Source of the DNA: Pseudomonas oryzihabitans
GTDB lineage: Bacteria; Pseudomonadota; Gammaproteobacteria; Pseudomonadales; Pseudomonadaceae
Assembly (NCBI RefSeq): GCF_024652905.1
Contig: NZ_CP102428.1
Coordinates: 2,058,501-2,122,500, forward strand
Direction: 5' to 3'
Length of the DNA: 64,000 bases
Shown here one piece after another: positions 32,224-40,591 of this stretch; position 1 is the first letter of the stretch, and the number at the start of each line of letters is the position of its first letter. The notes below the pieces were generated by a model. It was not told the DNA's origin. It searched no databases and saw nothing but the letters and a program-made list of their open reading frames with translations. Made by a program: the position numbers and the translations under genes.

Positions 32224-33141
32224 ATGACGGGGCGGTCCATGAGTCAGGCCTTGCGCAAGAACAACCCTTCCTACGAGTTGATGGAGGACCTGAGCGGTCA
32301 CTCGGTCATCTACCGGGAGCATGGCTTTCCCTGCCCGCTGGTGCGCTGGCATTTCCACAAGGAATACGAGCTGCACCTGATCGTGGCCAGTTCGGGGACC
32401 GCCTTCATTGGCGACTATATCGGCAACTTCTATCCGGGCAGCCTGTTCCTGACCGGTCCGCATCTGCCACACAACTGGATCAGCCGCGTCGCCGAGGGCG
32501 AGGTGGTGGCCAAGCGCGACATGCTGGTCAACTTCACCAACGAGACGGTGGATAACGCCACGGCGGTGTTTCCCGAACTTAGCGGCCTGGCACCGCTGCT
32601 GGAACGTGCCCGCTATGGCATCGAATTCCAGGATCCGCAATTGATCGCCCGCGCCGAGGTGTTGCTGCAGCAGATCTCCGAGAGCGGCGGTGCCACCCGC
32701 CTCGGCCATTTTCTGGTGTTGATGGAGGCGCTGGCCACGTCGGAGCGCTATCAGCTGCTGTCCGGCAGCGTCGAACCGGCCACGGCCAGCGAACAGGCGG
32801 TGGATCGCACCAACCGGGCGCTGAATTTCATCTTCGATCACTACCAGCGTGACTTCACCCAAGAAGAAGTGGCCGAGCACCTGGGCATGACGCCCACCTA
32901 TTTTTCCCGCTTCTTCCGTCAGGCTACCGGTCGCACCTTCGTCGAATTCGTCAACAGCCTGCGCATCAGCAAGGCCTGCGAGATGCTCTCCCACAGCAGC
33001 ATGCCGGTTACCGATATCTGCTTCGAGGCCGGCTTCAACAACATCTCCAACTTCAATCGACGCTTCCACCAGCTCAAAGGCATGACCCCGCGGCAATACC
33101 GTAGCCTGACGGTGCAGCGCCTGACTGAACAGAATGCCTGA
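32224..33141 (+). CDS. AraC-family transcriptional regulator (cupin sensor)
   Basis: 305 aa. An N-terminal cupin-like sensor (WHFHKEYELHLIVASSG) is followed by a C-terminal AraC double HTH (about 200-295: EEVAEHLGMTPTYFSRFFRQ; VTDICFEAGFNNISNFNRRF). ATG 32224 has AGGA 8 nt upstream; ATG 32239 (MSQALRKNN) is the alternative. It follows the GNAT-C39 gene by 50 bp and may regulate it or neighbouring genes. Confidence 0.9.
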   Translation: MTGRSMSQALRKNNPSYELMEDLSGHSVIYREHGFPCPLVRWHFHKEYELHLIVASSGTAFIGDYIGNFYPGSLFLTGPHLPHNWISRVAEGEVVAKRDMLVNFTNETVDNATAVFPELSGLAPLLERARYGIEFQDPQLIARAEVLLQQISESGGATRLGHFLVLMEALATSERYQLLSGSVEPATASEQAVDRTNRALNFIFDHYQRDFTQEEVAEHLGMTPTYFSRFFRQATGRTFVEFVNSLRISKACEMLSHSSMPVTDICFEAGFNNISNFNRRFHQLKGMTPRQYRSLTVQRLTEQNA

Positions 33142-33247
33142 TCCCGGGCTGCGCGGCGTCTGGACGGAGCGCTGATCTACCGATCACGCCTGCGCCGCAG
33201 GATCCGGTTTGTCGCCAGCTTGAGAGCCACTGAACAGACCCAATGTA

Positions 33248-33269
33248 TAGTTCGGTTATGATCGAACTA
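33248..33269. promoter_or_regulatory. Palindromic operator TAGTTCG-N8-CGAACTA over a -10 box
   Basis: Perfect 7-bp inverted repeat 33248-33254 / 33263-33269. The 8-bp spacer contains TATGAT (33257-33262), a good -10. It is 32 bp before the yghU start, so a repressor bound here should block that promoter. The regulator is not identified. Confidence 0.55.
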
Positions 33270-33300
33270 CCCATCCGTGTCGACCGAGGACAGAGCCACC

Positions 33301-34134
33301 ATGAGCGAACCCTACACGCCCCCACGCGTCTGGACCCCCACTACCTCCGGCGGCAACTTCGCCAGCATCAACCGCCCCATCGCCGGCGCGACCCATGACC
33401 AGGAGCTGCCAGTCGGCGAGCACCCCTTCCAGCTCTACTCCCTGGGTACGCCCAATGGTATGAAGGTGACCATCCTGCTGGAGGAACTGCTGGCGCTCGG
33501 GCACACCGACGCCGAATACGACGCCTGGCTGATCCGTATCGGGGAAGGTGATCAGTTTTCCAGCGGTTTCGTCGAGATCAACCCGAACTCCAAGATCCCA
33601 GCCCTGGTGGATCGTCGCGGCGCCGAACCGCTGCGTGTCTTCGAGTCCGGCGCCATCCTGCTCTATCTCGCCGACAGCTTTGGAGCCTTCATCCCGAAGG
33701 ATCACGCCGGTCGCACCGAGACGCTGAACTGGCTGTTCTGGCAGATGGGCTCGGCGCCCTTCCTGGGCGGCGGCTTCGGGCATTTCTATGCCTATGCGCC
33801 GGAAAAGCTCGAATACCCCATCAACCGCTACGCCATGGAAGCCAAGCGCCAGCTCGATGTCCTCGACCGTCTGCTGGCCGAGCGCCGCTATGTGGCCGGC
33901 GAGGACTACAGCATCGCCGACATCGCCATCTGGAGCTGGTACGGCAACCTGGTGCTGGGTCAGTTGTACAACGCCGCGGAATTCCTTTCCGTGCAGGACT
34001 ACCAGCACGTGCAGCGCTGGGCCCAGGCCATCGCCGCGCGGCCGGCGGTGCAGCGTGGCCGTAGGGTCAATCGCACCTGGGGTGAGCCGGGCGAGCAACT
34101 GGCCGAGCGGCATTCGGCCAGCGACCTGGACTGA
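33301..34134 (+). CDS. yghU: YghU-type glutathione S-transferase / disulfide-bond oxidoreductase
   Basis: 277 aa of the nu-class GST type. The long N-terminal extension (PPRVWTPTTSGGNFASINRP) precedes the thioredoxin-like GSH domain (FQLYSLGTPNGMKVTILLEE, NPNSKIPAL) and the all-alpha C-terminal domain. It reduces disulfides or organic peroxides with glutathione in relatives. A palindromic operator lies in its promoter. Confidence 0.92.
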   Translation: MSEPYTPPRVWTPTTSGGNFASINRPIAGATHDQELPVGEHPFQLYSLGTPNGMKVTILLEELLALGHTDAEYDAWLIRIGEGDQFSSGFVEINPNSKIPALVDRRGAEPLRVFESGAILLYLADSFGAFIPKDHAGRTETLNWLFWQMGSAPFLGGGFGHFYAYAPEKLEYPINRYAMEAKRQLDVLDRLLAERRYVAGEDYSIADIAIWSWYGNLVLGQLYNAAEFLSVQDYQHVQRWAQAIAARPAVQRGRRVNRTWGEPGEQLAERHSASDLD

Positions 34135-34168
34135 CCCAACGAGCGGTGGCAGAAGGGGTCTGCTGCCG

Positions 34169-35560
34169 CTAGCGCCCCCAGTCCACCGTGGCGGAGCCGA
34201 GTCGCGTCGCGGGGCGACGCCACTGCAGCTCGACCTCACCCATTCGGAGCGGCGCCCGCAAGCGCAACGCAGGCCCCCAGGCGGTGGGTTCCTGAGCGTC
34301 ACCGTAGTCCTCCTCCGCTGGTCCTCGATACGCTGATCCGTCGCTCGCGCCTGGCCGCTCGGTCAGCAGCAAGGCGGTACGGGCCAGGGACAGCCGCGCC
34401 GTCAATGCCTGCCCTTCCCGTTGACGCCGTGCCAGCCCGCGCAGGGCAGCGGCTGCCAGGAGATAGCCAGTGGCATGGTCGAGCGCCTGCACCGGCAAGG
34501 GTACCGGCGTCTCCACCCCTTGCCAGACACTGCCAGCCGCTGCGATGCCGCAGGACATCTGCACCAGGCTGTCGTAGCCCCGTCGTAGTGCCCAGGGACC
34601 ACTCCAGCCGTAGGCACAGAGGGACACATCGATCAGGCTGGGATTGAGCGCGCGTCGCTGTACGTCTCCATAACCCAGCTGCTCCAGCGCATCAGCGCGA
34701 TAACCGTGAACCAGGATGTCCGCCTCGGCCAGCAGCGCCGCGAACCTCCCGCGGTCGGCGGGCCGCCTGAGATCGAGCCGCGCGCAGCGCTTGCCCAGGG
34801 TGACCTCGGGCGCCTGGGCCGGTTCGTCCCACGCAGGCGGATCAATCCGCAGCACCTCGGCACCCAGGCCGGCCAGCAGGCGGGTGGCGATGGGCCCGGC
34901 GAGGATGCGGGTCAGGTCGAGGACGCGGATGTCCTGCAAGGGACGTTGTGGATCAGGTCGCCAGTCGCGCGCGGTGGCAATGGCGGTCCATTCCTGGGCG
35001 ATCAGGGGTTCGGCGCGGACGGCCTGCCCCTGGGGATGTGCCTGCCACTCCACCTGGCTGCGCAGCCTCGCCGCGCAACCTCCGGCGTCGACGATGGCCG
35101 TCTCCAAGGCTTCGCCCGACCAGCCGGCCATGGCCTGTACCACGGCGTCATGGCGGTTGGCACAGCCCAGGACGGCAAGGGCACGCTCGCGGTGGTGGGG
35201 CGCATTGGCATGCAACCGTAGCCAGCCGTCACGGGTGCGGTAATCACCCGTGATGGGATCCCAGACGGCGGGCAACTCCCAGCCCAGGGGACGCAGGGAT
35301 GTCTTGAACCAGGCCGCGGCGAGATGTCGGTCCACCTGTACCGGCAATCCGGGCGCCCCTTCGGCCAGCAGATCGGCGGTGGCCAGGCCGGCAACCCCGA
35401 TCACCGCCGTGGCGAGATCGCTGACCGGGAAGCAGGAGGCCAGGCTGTCATCGCCCAGGACCTGCAGGTTTGTCGCCTGGGCGGCAGGCATACCAAGGGC
35501 GACCACGAGTTCGCTGAGCAAGGCGTGAAAGGCGGCAGGCGTACGGGACGGGTTGGCCAA
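34169..35560 (-). CDS. CaiB/BaiF (family III) CoA-transferase-like protein
   Basis: About 463 aa from a TTG start at 35560, chosen because GGAGG lies 8 nt upstream; a GTG at 35596 would add 12 residues. The N-terminal 200 residues look like a degenerate half. The second half has the family III pattern (IRVLDLTRILAGPIATRLLAGLGAEVLRID; GYDSLVQMSCGIA). It transfers CoA between carboxylic acids in relatives; substrate unknown. Confidence 0.82.
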   Translation of the reverse strand: MANPSRTPAAFHALLSELVVALGMPAAQATNLQVLGDDSLASCFPVSDLATAVIGVAGLATADLLAEGAPGLPVQVDRHLAAAWFKTSLRPLGWELPAVWDPITGDYRTRDGWLRLHANAPHHRERALAVLGCANRHDAVVQAMAGWSGEALETAIVDAGGCAARLRSQVEWQAHPQGQAVRAEPLIAQEWTAIATARDWRPDPQRPLQDIRVLDLTRILAGPIATRLLAGLGAEVLRIDPPAWDEPAQAPEVTLGKRCARLDLRRPADRGRFAALLAEADILVHGYRADALEQLGYGDVQRRALNPSLIDVSLCAYGWSGPWALRRGYDSLVQMSCGIAAAGSVWQGVETPVPLPVQALDHATGYLLAAAALRGLARRQREGQALTARLSLARTALLLTERPGASDGSAYRGPAEEDYGDAQEPTAWGPALRLRAPLRMGEVELQWRRPATRLGSATVDWGR

Positions 35561-35722
35561 GGCGAGGTCCTCCGCGGCAGCAGGCAGTGCTGCCACAGTA
35601 CCCCTGCCTGTACGAGCAGGACACCAGCGTTCGTCCGCCTACCGTCCAGCCCGACGCGGGGACAAATCGCCCGGCACAAGGGTCTCCCCTTCATCGCCTC
35701 ACCACACCCTATCGGAGACCCC

Positions 35723-36766
35723 ATGACCGAACGACAGCTGCTCATCGCCGGTGCCAGCGGCATCATCGGCCAGGCCGTGCTGGAGGCCTTTGCCAAGGCC
35801 GGCTGGTCCATTACCACCGTTGGCCGCTCGAGACAGGGCCCAAGCCGCTTTCCTCATCTGACCGCCGACCTGCTGGACCAGGACAGCCTGGCAGCGGCCA
35901 AGGCCGATCTGGCCGGCGTGACCCATCTCTTCTACAGCGCCCTCAAGCCGAACCCCGATCCAGGCGTGGAGGCGGACGAAAACGCCGCCATGCTGGAGAA
36001 CCTGGTGGGCGCGGTGCGTAGCGCCGGAGCACCCCTGGCCCGCATCACCTTCGTCCAGGGCGGCAAGATCTACGGCGCTCACCTGGGGGTCTACAAGACG
36101 CCAGCCCGCGAGGACGACAGTCGTCACTTCCCGCCCAATCTCTACTTCCGCCACGAAGACTTCGTCCGCAGTCTCGAAGGTGATGGCATTCGCTGGACGG
36201 CGCTGAGGCCCGACATCGTCATCGGCCATTCCCTGGGATCAGCCATGAATCTGGGCAACCTCATCGGCCTCTATGGCGCGCTCTGTCGCGAGACCGGCAC
36301 GGCCATGCAGTTTCCCGGAACGGAGCAGGCCTATCGCGGTGCCCTGGTCAACGTCACCGCCGCGCCGCTATTGGGCGAGGCCGCGGTCTGGGCAGCGGAA
36401 GAAGAACGCGATGGCGCCTACAACCTCACCAATGGCGACGTCTTCCGCTGGAGTCACGTCTGGCCGCAGCTGGCCGACTGGTTCGGGCTGGAGGTGGGCG
36501 AGCCGCAACCCATCTCCCTGGCCCAGCGCCTGACCGCACTGAAACCGGTCTGGCAGGCGCTGGCAGAGCGCGAAGGACTGGCCGAGGCCGATCCCGAACG
36601 GATCGCACCCGGCGCTTTCGGCGACTTCATCTTCCATGTCGAGAAAGACGCCATCTTTGACGTGACCAAGGCGCGGCAGGCCGGCTTCGGGCGGATGATC
36701 CTAAGGTCCGACGAGGTCTTGCTCGCGCATCTGGAGGACATGCGTAGGCGACGGCTGATTCCCTGA
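35723..36766 (+). CDS. PRISE-like NAD(P)-dependent short-chain reductase
   Basis: 347 aa. Rossmann motif GASGIIGQ (10-17). The atypical SDR catalytic pair of progesterone 5-beta-reductase/iridoid-synthase-like enzymes is visible as K115 (VQGGKIYG) and Y141 (PNLYFRHED). Likely an enone reductase or related carbonyl enzyme, cytoplasmic. Single gene, with GGAG before the ATG. Confidence 0.88.
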   Translation: MTERQLLIAGASGIIGQAVLEAFAKAGWSITTVGRSRQGPSRFPHLTADLLDQDSLAAAKADLAGVTHLFYSALKPNPDPGVEADENAAMLENLVGAVRSAGAPLARITFVQGGKIYGAHLGVYKTPAREDDSRHFPPNLYFRHEDFVRSLEGDGIRWTALRPDIVIGHSLGSAMNLGNLIGLYGALCRETGTAMQFPGTEQAYRGALVNVTAAPLLGEAAVWAAEEERDGAYNLTNGDVFRWSHVWPQLADWFGLEVGEPQPISLAQRLTALKPVWQALAEREGLAEADPERIAPGAFGDFIFHVEKDAIFDVTKARQAGFGRMILRSDEVLLAHLEDMRRRRLIP

Positions 36767-36857
36767 GGCGTCCCACGCCGCCCTGAATCTTGGTAAACGC
36801 CAGGGACGGCGTGCGGTCTCACCTGATCGCTTCGCTCACTTCCGTTGGAGTTACACG

Positions 36858-37397
36858 ATGTACGCCGACACCCTCATCTGGGGCCATGGCCCCCGCACCT
36901 TCGAAGTCTTTCTCGAGCCCACCTGCCCCTTTTCGGTCAGGGCCTTCAACAAGCTCGACGACCTGCTGACCCAGGCCGGCCCTGAGCGGATCACCCTGAA
37001 GATCCGCCTGCAATCCCAGCCCTGGCACCTGTTCTCCGGCGTGGTGGTGCGGTGCGTCCTGGCCGCCGCCACCCTCGACGGCGGCAAGGAAAGCGCCAAG
37101 GCGGTGCTGGCCGCGGTGGCGGCCCATCGCGAGGAATTCGAGTTCAAGGATCACGCCACCGGGCCCAATCGCGACGCCACGCCCAACGACATCATCGCGC
37201 GCCTGGAAGGCTACAGCGGCCTGGCCCTGGCCGACGCCTTCGCCAATCCGGACCTGCAGCACGCCATCAAGTGGCACTGCAAGTACGCCCGGCAGAACGG
37301 TATCCATGTCTCGCCGACCTTCATGATCGATGGCCTGGTGCAGCCGGATATGAGCAGTGGCGACTCGGTCGCGGACTGGCTCGCCCGGCTGGAGTGA
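36858..37397 (+). CDS. DsbA-like thioredoxin-fold protein (CPFS motif)
   Basis: 179 aa. Thioredoxin-fold active site TCPFSVRAF has one cysteine, so it is a CxxS type more like glutathione-dependent isomerases than DsbA. The C-terminal cis-proline region is GIHVSPTFMIDG. There is no signal peptide, so it is cytoplasmic. GGAG is 7 nt before the ATG. Function not assignable. Confidence 0.85.
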   Translation: MYADTLIWGHGPRTFEVFLEPTCPFSVRAFNKLDDLLTQAGPERITLKIRLQSQPWHLFSGVVVRCVLAAATLDGGKESAKAVLAAVAAHREEFEFKDHATGPNRDATPNDIIARLEGYSGLALADAFANPDLQHAIKWHCKYARQNGIHVSPTFMIDGLVQPDMSSGDSVADWLARLE

Positions 37398-37510
37398 GCA
37401 CCGGGACTCAGGGTCGCGAGAAGGCGTAGCCCCGTCACTCGCGCTATGCTCGGCAGCTTCCTCTCGCCCCGAGACAGACTCTTCATGACGTTCCCTGCCG
37501 GAGCTTCATC

Positions 37511-37936
37511 CTGGAAGCCCTGAGCGTCTACCTGGGCCTGGCCGCCCTCGCCTTTGGCGCGGCCACCCTGCTACCCCTACAGTCGGAAGCGGCCCTCGCC
37601 GGGCTGCTGCTTACCGAGCGCTATGCCACGGCGCTCCTGCTGCTGGCCGCGACGCTGGGCAATGTCGCCGGCTCGATGCTGAACTGGTGGCTCGGCACCC
37701 ATCTCGAACGCTTTCGCCAACGCCGCTGGTTTCCGGTATCGCCGAAACGGCTTGTCCGCATTCAAGCGGCCTATCAGCGCTATGGCTGGTGGTCGCTGCT
37801 GCTCAGCTGGACGCCCGTGATCGGTGATCCGCTGACCCTGGTCGCCGGCGTGATGCGCGAACCCCTGTGGCGCTTTTTACTGGTGGTGACCCTGGCCAAG
37901 ACCACGCGCTATGTAGTGGTCTGGGGGCTTACCTAG
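37511..37936 (+). CDS. YqaA-family (DedA-like) membrane protein without a usable AUG
   Basis: About 141 aa matching the YqaA pattern (GAATLLPLQSEAALAGLLL, TLGNVAGSMLNWWLG, LLSWTPVIGDPLTLVAG). The frame runs without stops back past 37450 but holds no ATG near the expected start. GGAG (37500-37503) lies 7 nt before CTG 37511 (LEALS) and 4 nt before an ATC. The nearby ATG at 37485 is out of frame and stops after 12 codons. Either a non-AUG start is used or one base was lost. Three or four membrane segments are likely. Confidence 0.7.
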   Translation: MEALSVYLGLAALAFGAATLLPLQSEAALAGLLLTERYATALLLLAATLGNVAGSMLNWWLGTHLERFRQRRWFPVSPKRLVRIQAAYQRYGWWSLLLSWTPVIGDPLTLVAGVMREPLWRFLLVVTLAKTTRYVVVWGLT

Positions 37937-38025
37937 GGTTGGCGCTGATCGAGCGCGCGAGGAAGGTCTTTCCGTCCTTACGTCCAGACTTCTCGGTACG
38001 CCACAGGAATACTGAACGCGCACTC

Positions 38026-38799
38026 TCAGCCGGCTTGACGGGTCCGCTGACCCAGCCAGGTCGCCTCGACGGAGGCCAGATCGGCGCGTGGGATGAGTTG
38101 CGCAGGAATGCAGCTGCAGCGCGACAGGTTGAAGACCTGACGGCCCTCGGCGGTCATGACGTCCTGCATGACCTTGAGCCCGGGCAGGATACGGCTGTAC
38201 AGGTGCTCGTCCAGACCACAGGGCGATCTCGCGCCTGTACTGCCTTCGTAGAAGCGTGGAGCCCGGGCATTGAGGTCGACACCGGCCAGATAGATCTTGC
38301 TAAAGCCCAGATGATAGGCCAGTTGCAGGGCGATGAAGGCAACGGTCCGGACATCGAAGATGCCGTAGTCCATGTCTCGGCTGAAGCCGATGTCGCGCGC
38401 TCGGCGACTGAGCAAGGTGAGCGTGCGTTCTGCCTGGTCACGCTCCAGCCCGAGGTAGTGTTCCAACCGGGTACTGGGCGCTCGTCGCAACGCGTGAGCC
38501 TTGGCCTGCCGGCTTTCCGGGAGCCGTTCGATTGCCGCAGGCCACAATGCCAGCCGTTGCGCCTGCTCGATCCCGCGCGCATAGAGCTCAGGTTGCTGCT
38601 CGGCAAAGCTCAGGTCGCTGCAGACGTAGAAGAGCGGACGGATGCCGCTCCCGCTCAGCTTGGCGATGGCACCGTTCATGGTGATGATCGGCACATCCTG
38701 CCAGGCGTCCAGGTTGAGTTCGGCAGCCGAAGGTCCGGAAGCCAGTAGGAGCACCGGGCCACGTTGACTGTTGCGCAAGGGCGCGAAGTCCTGGCTCAC
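38026..38799 (-). CDS. DUF115/MptE-like protein, possibly LPS-core related
   Basis: 257 aa. The GPS motif near the N-terminus (VLLLASGPSAAELNL) and IITMNGAI resemble the DUF115/MptE-like nucleotide-sugar fold found in LPS or flagellin glycan genes. The central DIGFSRDMDYGIFDVRTVAFIALQLAYHLGF (given in part) and IYLAGVDL fit this fold. No operon partners. Family guess moderate, exact role unknown. Confidence 0.75.
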   Translation of the reverse strand: MSQDFAPLRNSQRGPVLLLASGPSAAELNLDAWQDVPIITMNGAIAKLSGSGIRPLFYVCSDLSFAEQQPELYARGIEQAQRLALWPAAIERLPESRQAKAHALRRAPSTRLEHYLGLERDQAERTLTLLSRRARDIGFSRDMDYGIFDVRTVAFIALQLAYHLGFSKIYLAGVDLNARAPRFYEGSTGARSPCGLDEHLYSRILPGLKVMQDVMTAEGRQVFNLSRCSCIPAQLIPRADLASVEATWLGQRTRQAG

Positions 38800-39348
38800 A
38801 GCGGCGAGCCACCTGGACGCGCGGCATCAAGGACCTTGGACAGGCAGTTTGAAAGCTGCTCGAGTGGCATACCACCAGCTCCCTGTACGGCAATGACGAA
38901 GGTTATTAGTCATACATATTCAACGGTACCGATAAAAAAGTAACCGGGCACTCTGGTGGATGACACCACCAACGCTACGTTTTGCCGCTTAGGACTCACT
39001 TAAGGTGCCTGTACCGAATGTGGTGCCCATAGCAATTAAGAGACTTGTCTGTGAGCCAGCAGAAGCCGAGGCGGCCCAGGGCCTGGAACGATCCGGAGAT
39101 CCGCCCTGCCCCCACCGACATCGCGCCACTCGTGGGAGCTCGCGAACGACCGATTGCCCCTTAATGGAGACACCGCTCCGACGATCAGGAATACCGCGCG
39201 GAGAGGCGCCATTCGCACAGGGCCTCGACCGCTCGCGAATGGCCCTCACCAGGCATGGCAGGGTCACAGGGTTGGAGGTTGCCGCCAGCCGCACTGTGCC
39301 TGTACGAGCGCGGTGGACAGGCGCGAGGACTTACGCCGCGCCGGCGCC
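38800..39348. other. About 550 bp without a recognised gene
   Basis: Both strands give only short frames with poor coding character. Part of it (38880-39000) is AT-richer and may hold the promoter of the leftward gene at 38026-38799. Confidence 0.4.
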
Positions 39349-39747
39349 CTAGGAACCACGGTAGGTGCTGAAGCCGTAGGGGCTGAGCAACAAGGGGATA
39401 TGGTAGTGCTGCTCCGGCTGGGTGACGTCGAACACCACGGGGATTTCCGGGAAGAAGGCGCTGCGACCCTGCTGGCGATAGTAGTCGCCGGTCTTGAAGA
39501 CCACCCGATATTCACCCTTCTCGAAGGTCTTTTCCTTGGGAAACAGCGCCGGCACCCGGCCCTGCTCGTTGGTGACCTCTTCCGCCAGCGGCTGCCAGCC
39601 CTGCCCTACCTGACGTTCCAGGGTCACGTGCACCCCCGCCGACGGCTTGCCGTCCTCCAGGTTGAGCACATGGACACTCAGGGGATTGGGCGCGGCGACC
39701 GCGAAGCCGGACAGGGCCAGGCCAGACAACAGTACGAACGTCTTCAT
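39349..39747 (-). CDS. hiuH: Periplasmic 5-hydroxyisourate hydrolase (transthyretin-like)
   Basis: 132 aa. The signal peptide MKTFVLLSGLALSGFAVAA should send it to the periplasm. It keeps the HIUase signature: H26 (LSVHVLNLEDGKPSAGV), R64 (EQGRV) and the C-terminal YRGS. It hydrolyses 5-hydroxyisourate to OHCU in urate breakdown. AGGAG precedes the ATG. It follows the GlcG-like gene by 11 nt. Confidence 0.92.
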   Translation of the reverse strand: MKTFVLLSGLALSGFAVAAPNPLSVHVLNLEDGKPSAGVHVTLERQVGQGWQPLAEEVTNEQGRVPALFPKEKTFEKGEYRVVFKTGDYYRQQGRSAFFPEIPVVFDVTQPEQHYHIPLLLSPYGFSTYRGS

Positions 39748-39758
39748 AAAGAACTCCT

Positions 39759-40235
39759 TCAAGGATGAGAGGTGAGGTTGAGGTGTTCAGCGGCCGCCAG
39801 CGCACAGCGCTCGTCCGCCCCGCCACCGCCGGCGCCGGCGATGCCCAGGGCGCCGACCAGTTGGTCGCCTTCGTAGAGGGGGATGCCACCGCCGAGCAGC
39901 AGCAATTCGGGCAGGGTGACGAGATTGGCCGCATCCGGGTTCTGCCGGGCGCGCTCGGCCAGCGCCTGCGACGGGGTGCGGGTGGACAGGGCGGTAAAGG
40001 CCTTGCGCCGCGCCGCCTCGGCGTTGTGCGGTCCGACGCGGGTATCGCGTTGCAGGAGGATCAGTTGACCGCTGCGGTCGAGCACCGCGAGCGCGGCGCT
40101 GCAGGGCGCGGCCTGCGCCAGTCGCTGCGCGGCCGCAAGGTCGAGATCGGGGTGCTGCGGCAGCGCCGCCTGCGCCTGACCGAGGGCGGCAGCGCCCAGC
40201 AGCGTGAGGGTGAGAGAGGAAAGAAAGCGCGACAT
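39759..40235 (-). CDS. GlcG/HbpS-family periplasmic protein
   Basis: 158 aa with a signal peptide (MSRFLSSLTLTLLGAAALGQAQA). GlcG/HbpS-type domain: AALAVLDRSGQLILLQRD, GGGIPLYEGDQLVGALGIAGAGG. Relatives bind heme or small organic ligands. First gene of a two-gene unit with hiuH; two palindromes lie upstream. Confidence 0.85.
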   Translation of the reverse strand: MSRFLSSLTLTLLGAAALGQAQAALPQHPDLDLAAAQRLAQAAPCSAALAVLDRSGQLILLQRDTRVGPHNAEAARRKAFTALSTRTPSQALAERARQNPDAANLVTLPELLLLGGGIPLYEGDQLVGALGIAGAGGGGADERCALAAAEHLNLTSHP

Positions 40236-40270
40236 GATTCGAGGTCCAGGAGATGACCCCGCCAACCTAT

Positions 40271-40318
40271 CCTGATCGTTCGGTCAGGAACGGGTACTGC
40301 AGAATGACAATTTTGTCA
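40271..40318. promoter_or_regulatory. Two palindromic operators upstream of the glcG-like/hiuH unit
   Basis: CCTGATCGTTCGGTCAGG (40271-40288) is a near-perfect TetR-type palindrome. TGACAATTTTGTCA (40305-40318) is a perfect 14-bp palindrome. Both lie 35-85 bp upstream of the GlcG-like gene. The rightward operon start is more than 270 bp away, so the leftward unit is the likelier target. Confidence 0.45.
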
Positions 40319-40535
40319 GGAGGATCAGCGGGATGGCTGTCCCGACCCGATAGTGTCACCCCTCGCCCGCAGCGTTGACATTCCTGCCTCGCGGCGCGTG
40401 GGTAACGCGCCGAGGTTCCCGTTGCCTTGATCCCTCTCTATTGCCAGCGACCCGAGTCGACAGTGGTCTCACGAAGGGCCGTTGCTTTCCGGAAGTGCAC
40501 AGGCTCATCGACCACGCAAAACCATCGGGCCGCTA

Positions 40536-40584
40536 TTGATCGATTAGATCAAAACATGCTTTATTGTGATCAGAACAATCACAA
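40536..40584. promoter_or_regulatory. Two inverted-repeat operators before the catabolic operon
   Basis: TTGATC-N5-GATCAA (40536-40552) and TTGTGAT-N7-ATCACAA (40564-40584) are both perfect. The second ends 7 bp before the first ATG and touches the ribosome site, a typical repressor position. The DeoR-type regulator encoded at the end of the operon is the natural candidate to bind. Confidence 0.6.
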
Positions 40585-40591
40585 GGTAGGC

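Noticed and set aside
36858..37397. Calling the DsbA-like protein a periplasmic disulfide oxidase
   Set aside because: No signal peptide and only one active-site cysteine (CPFS).
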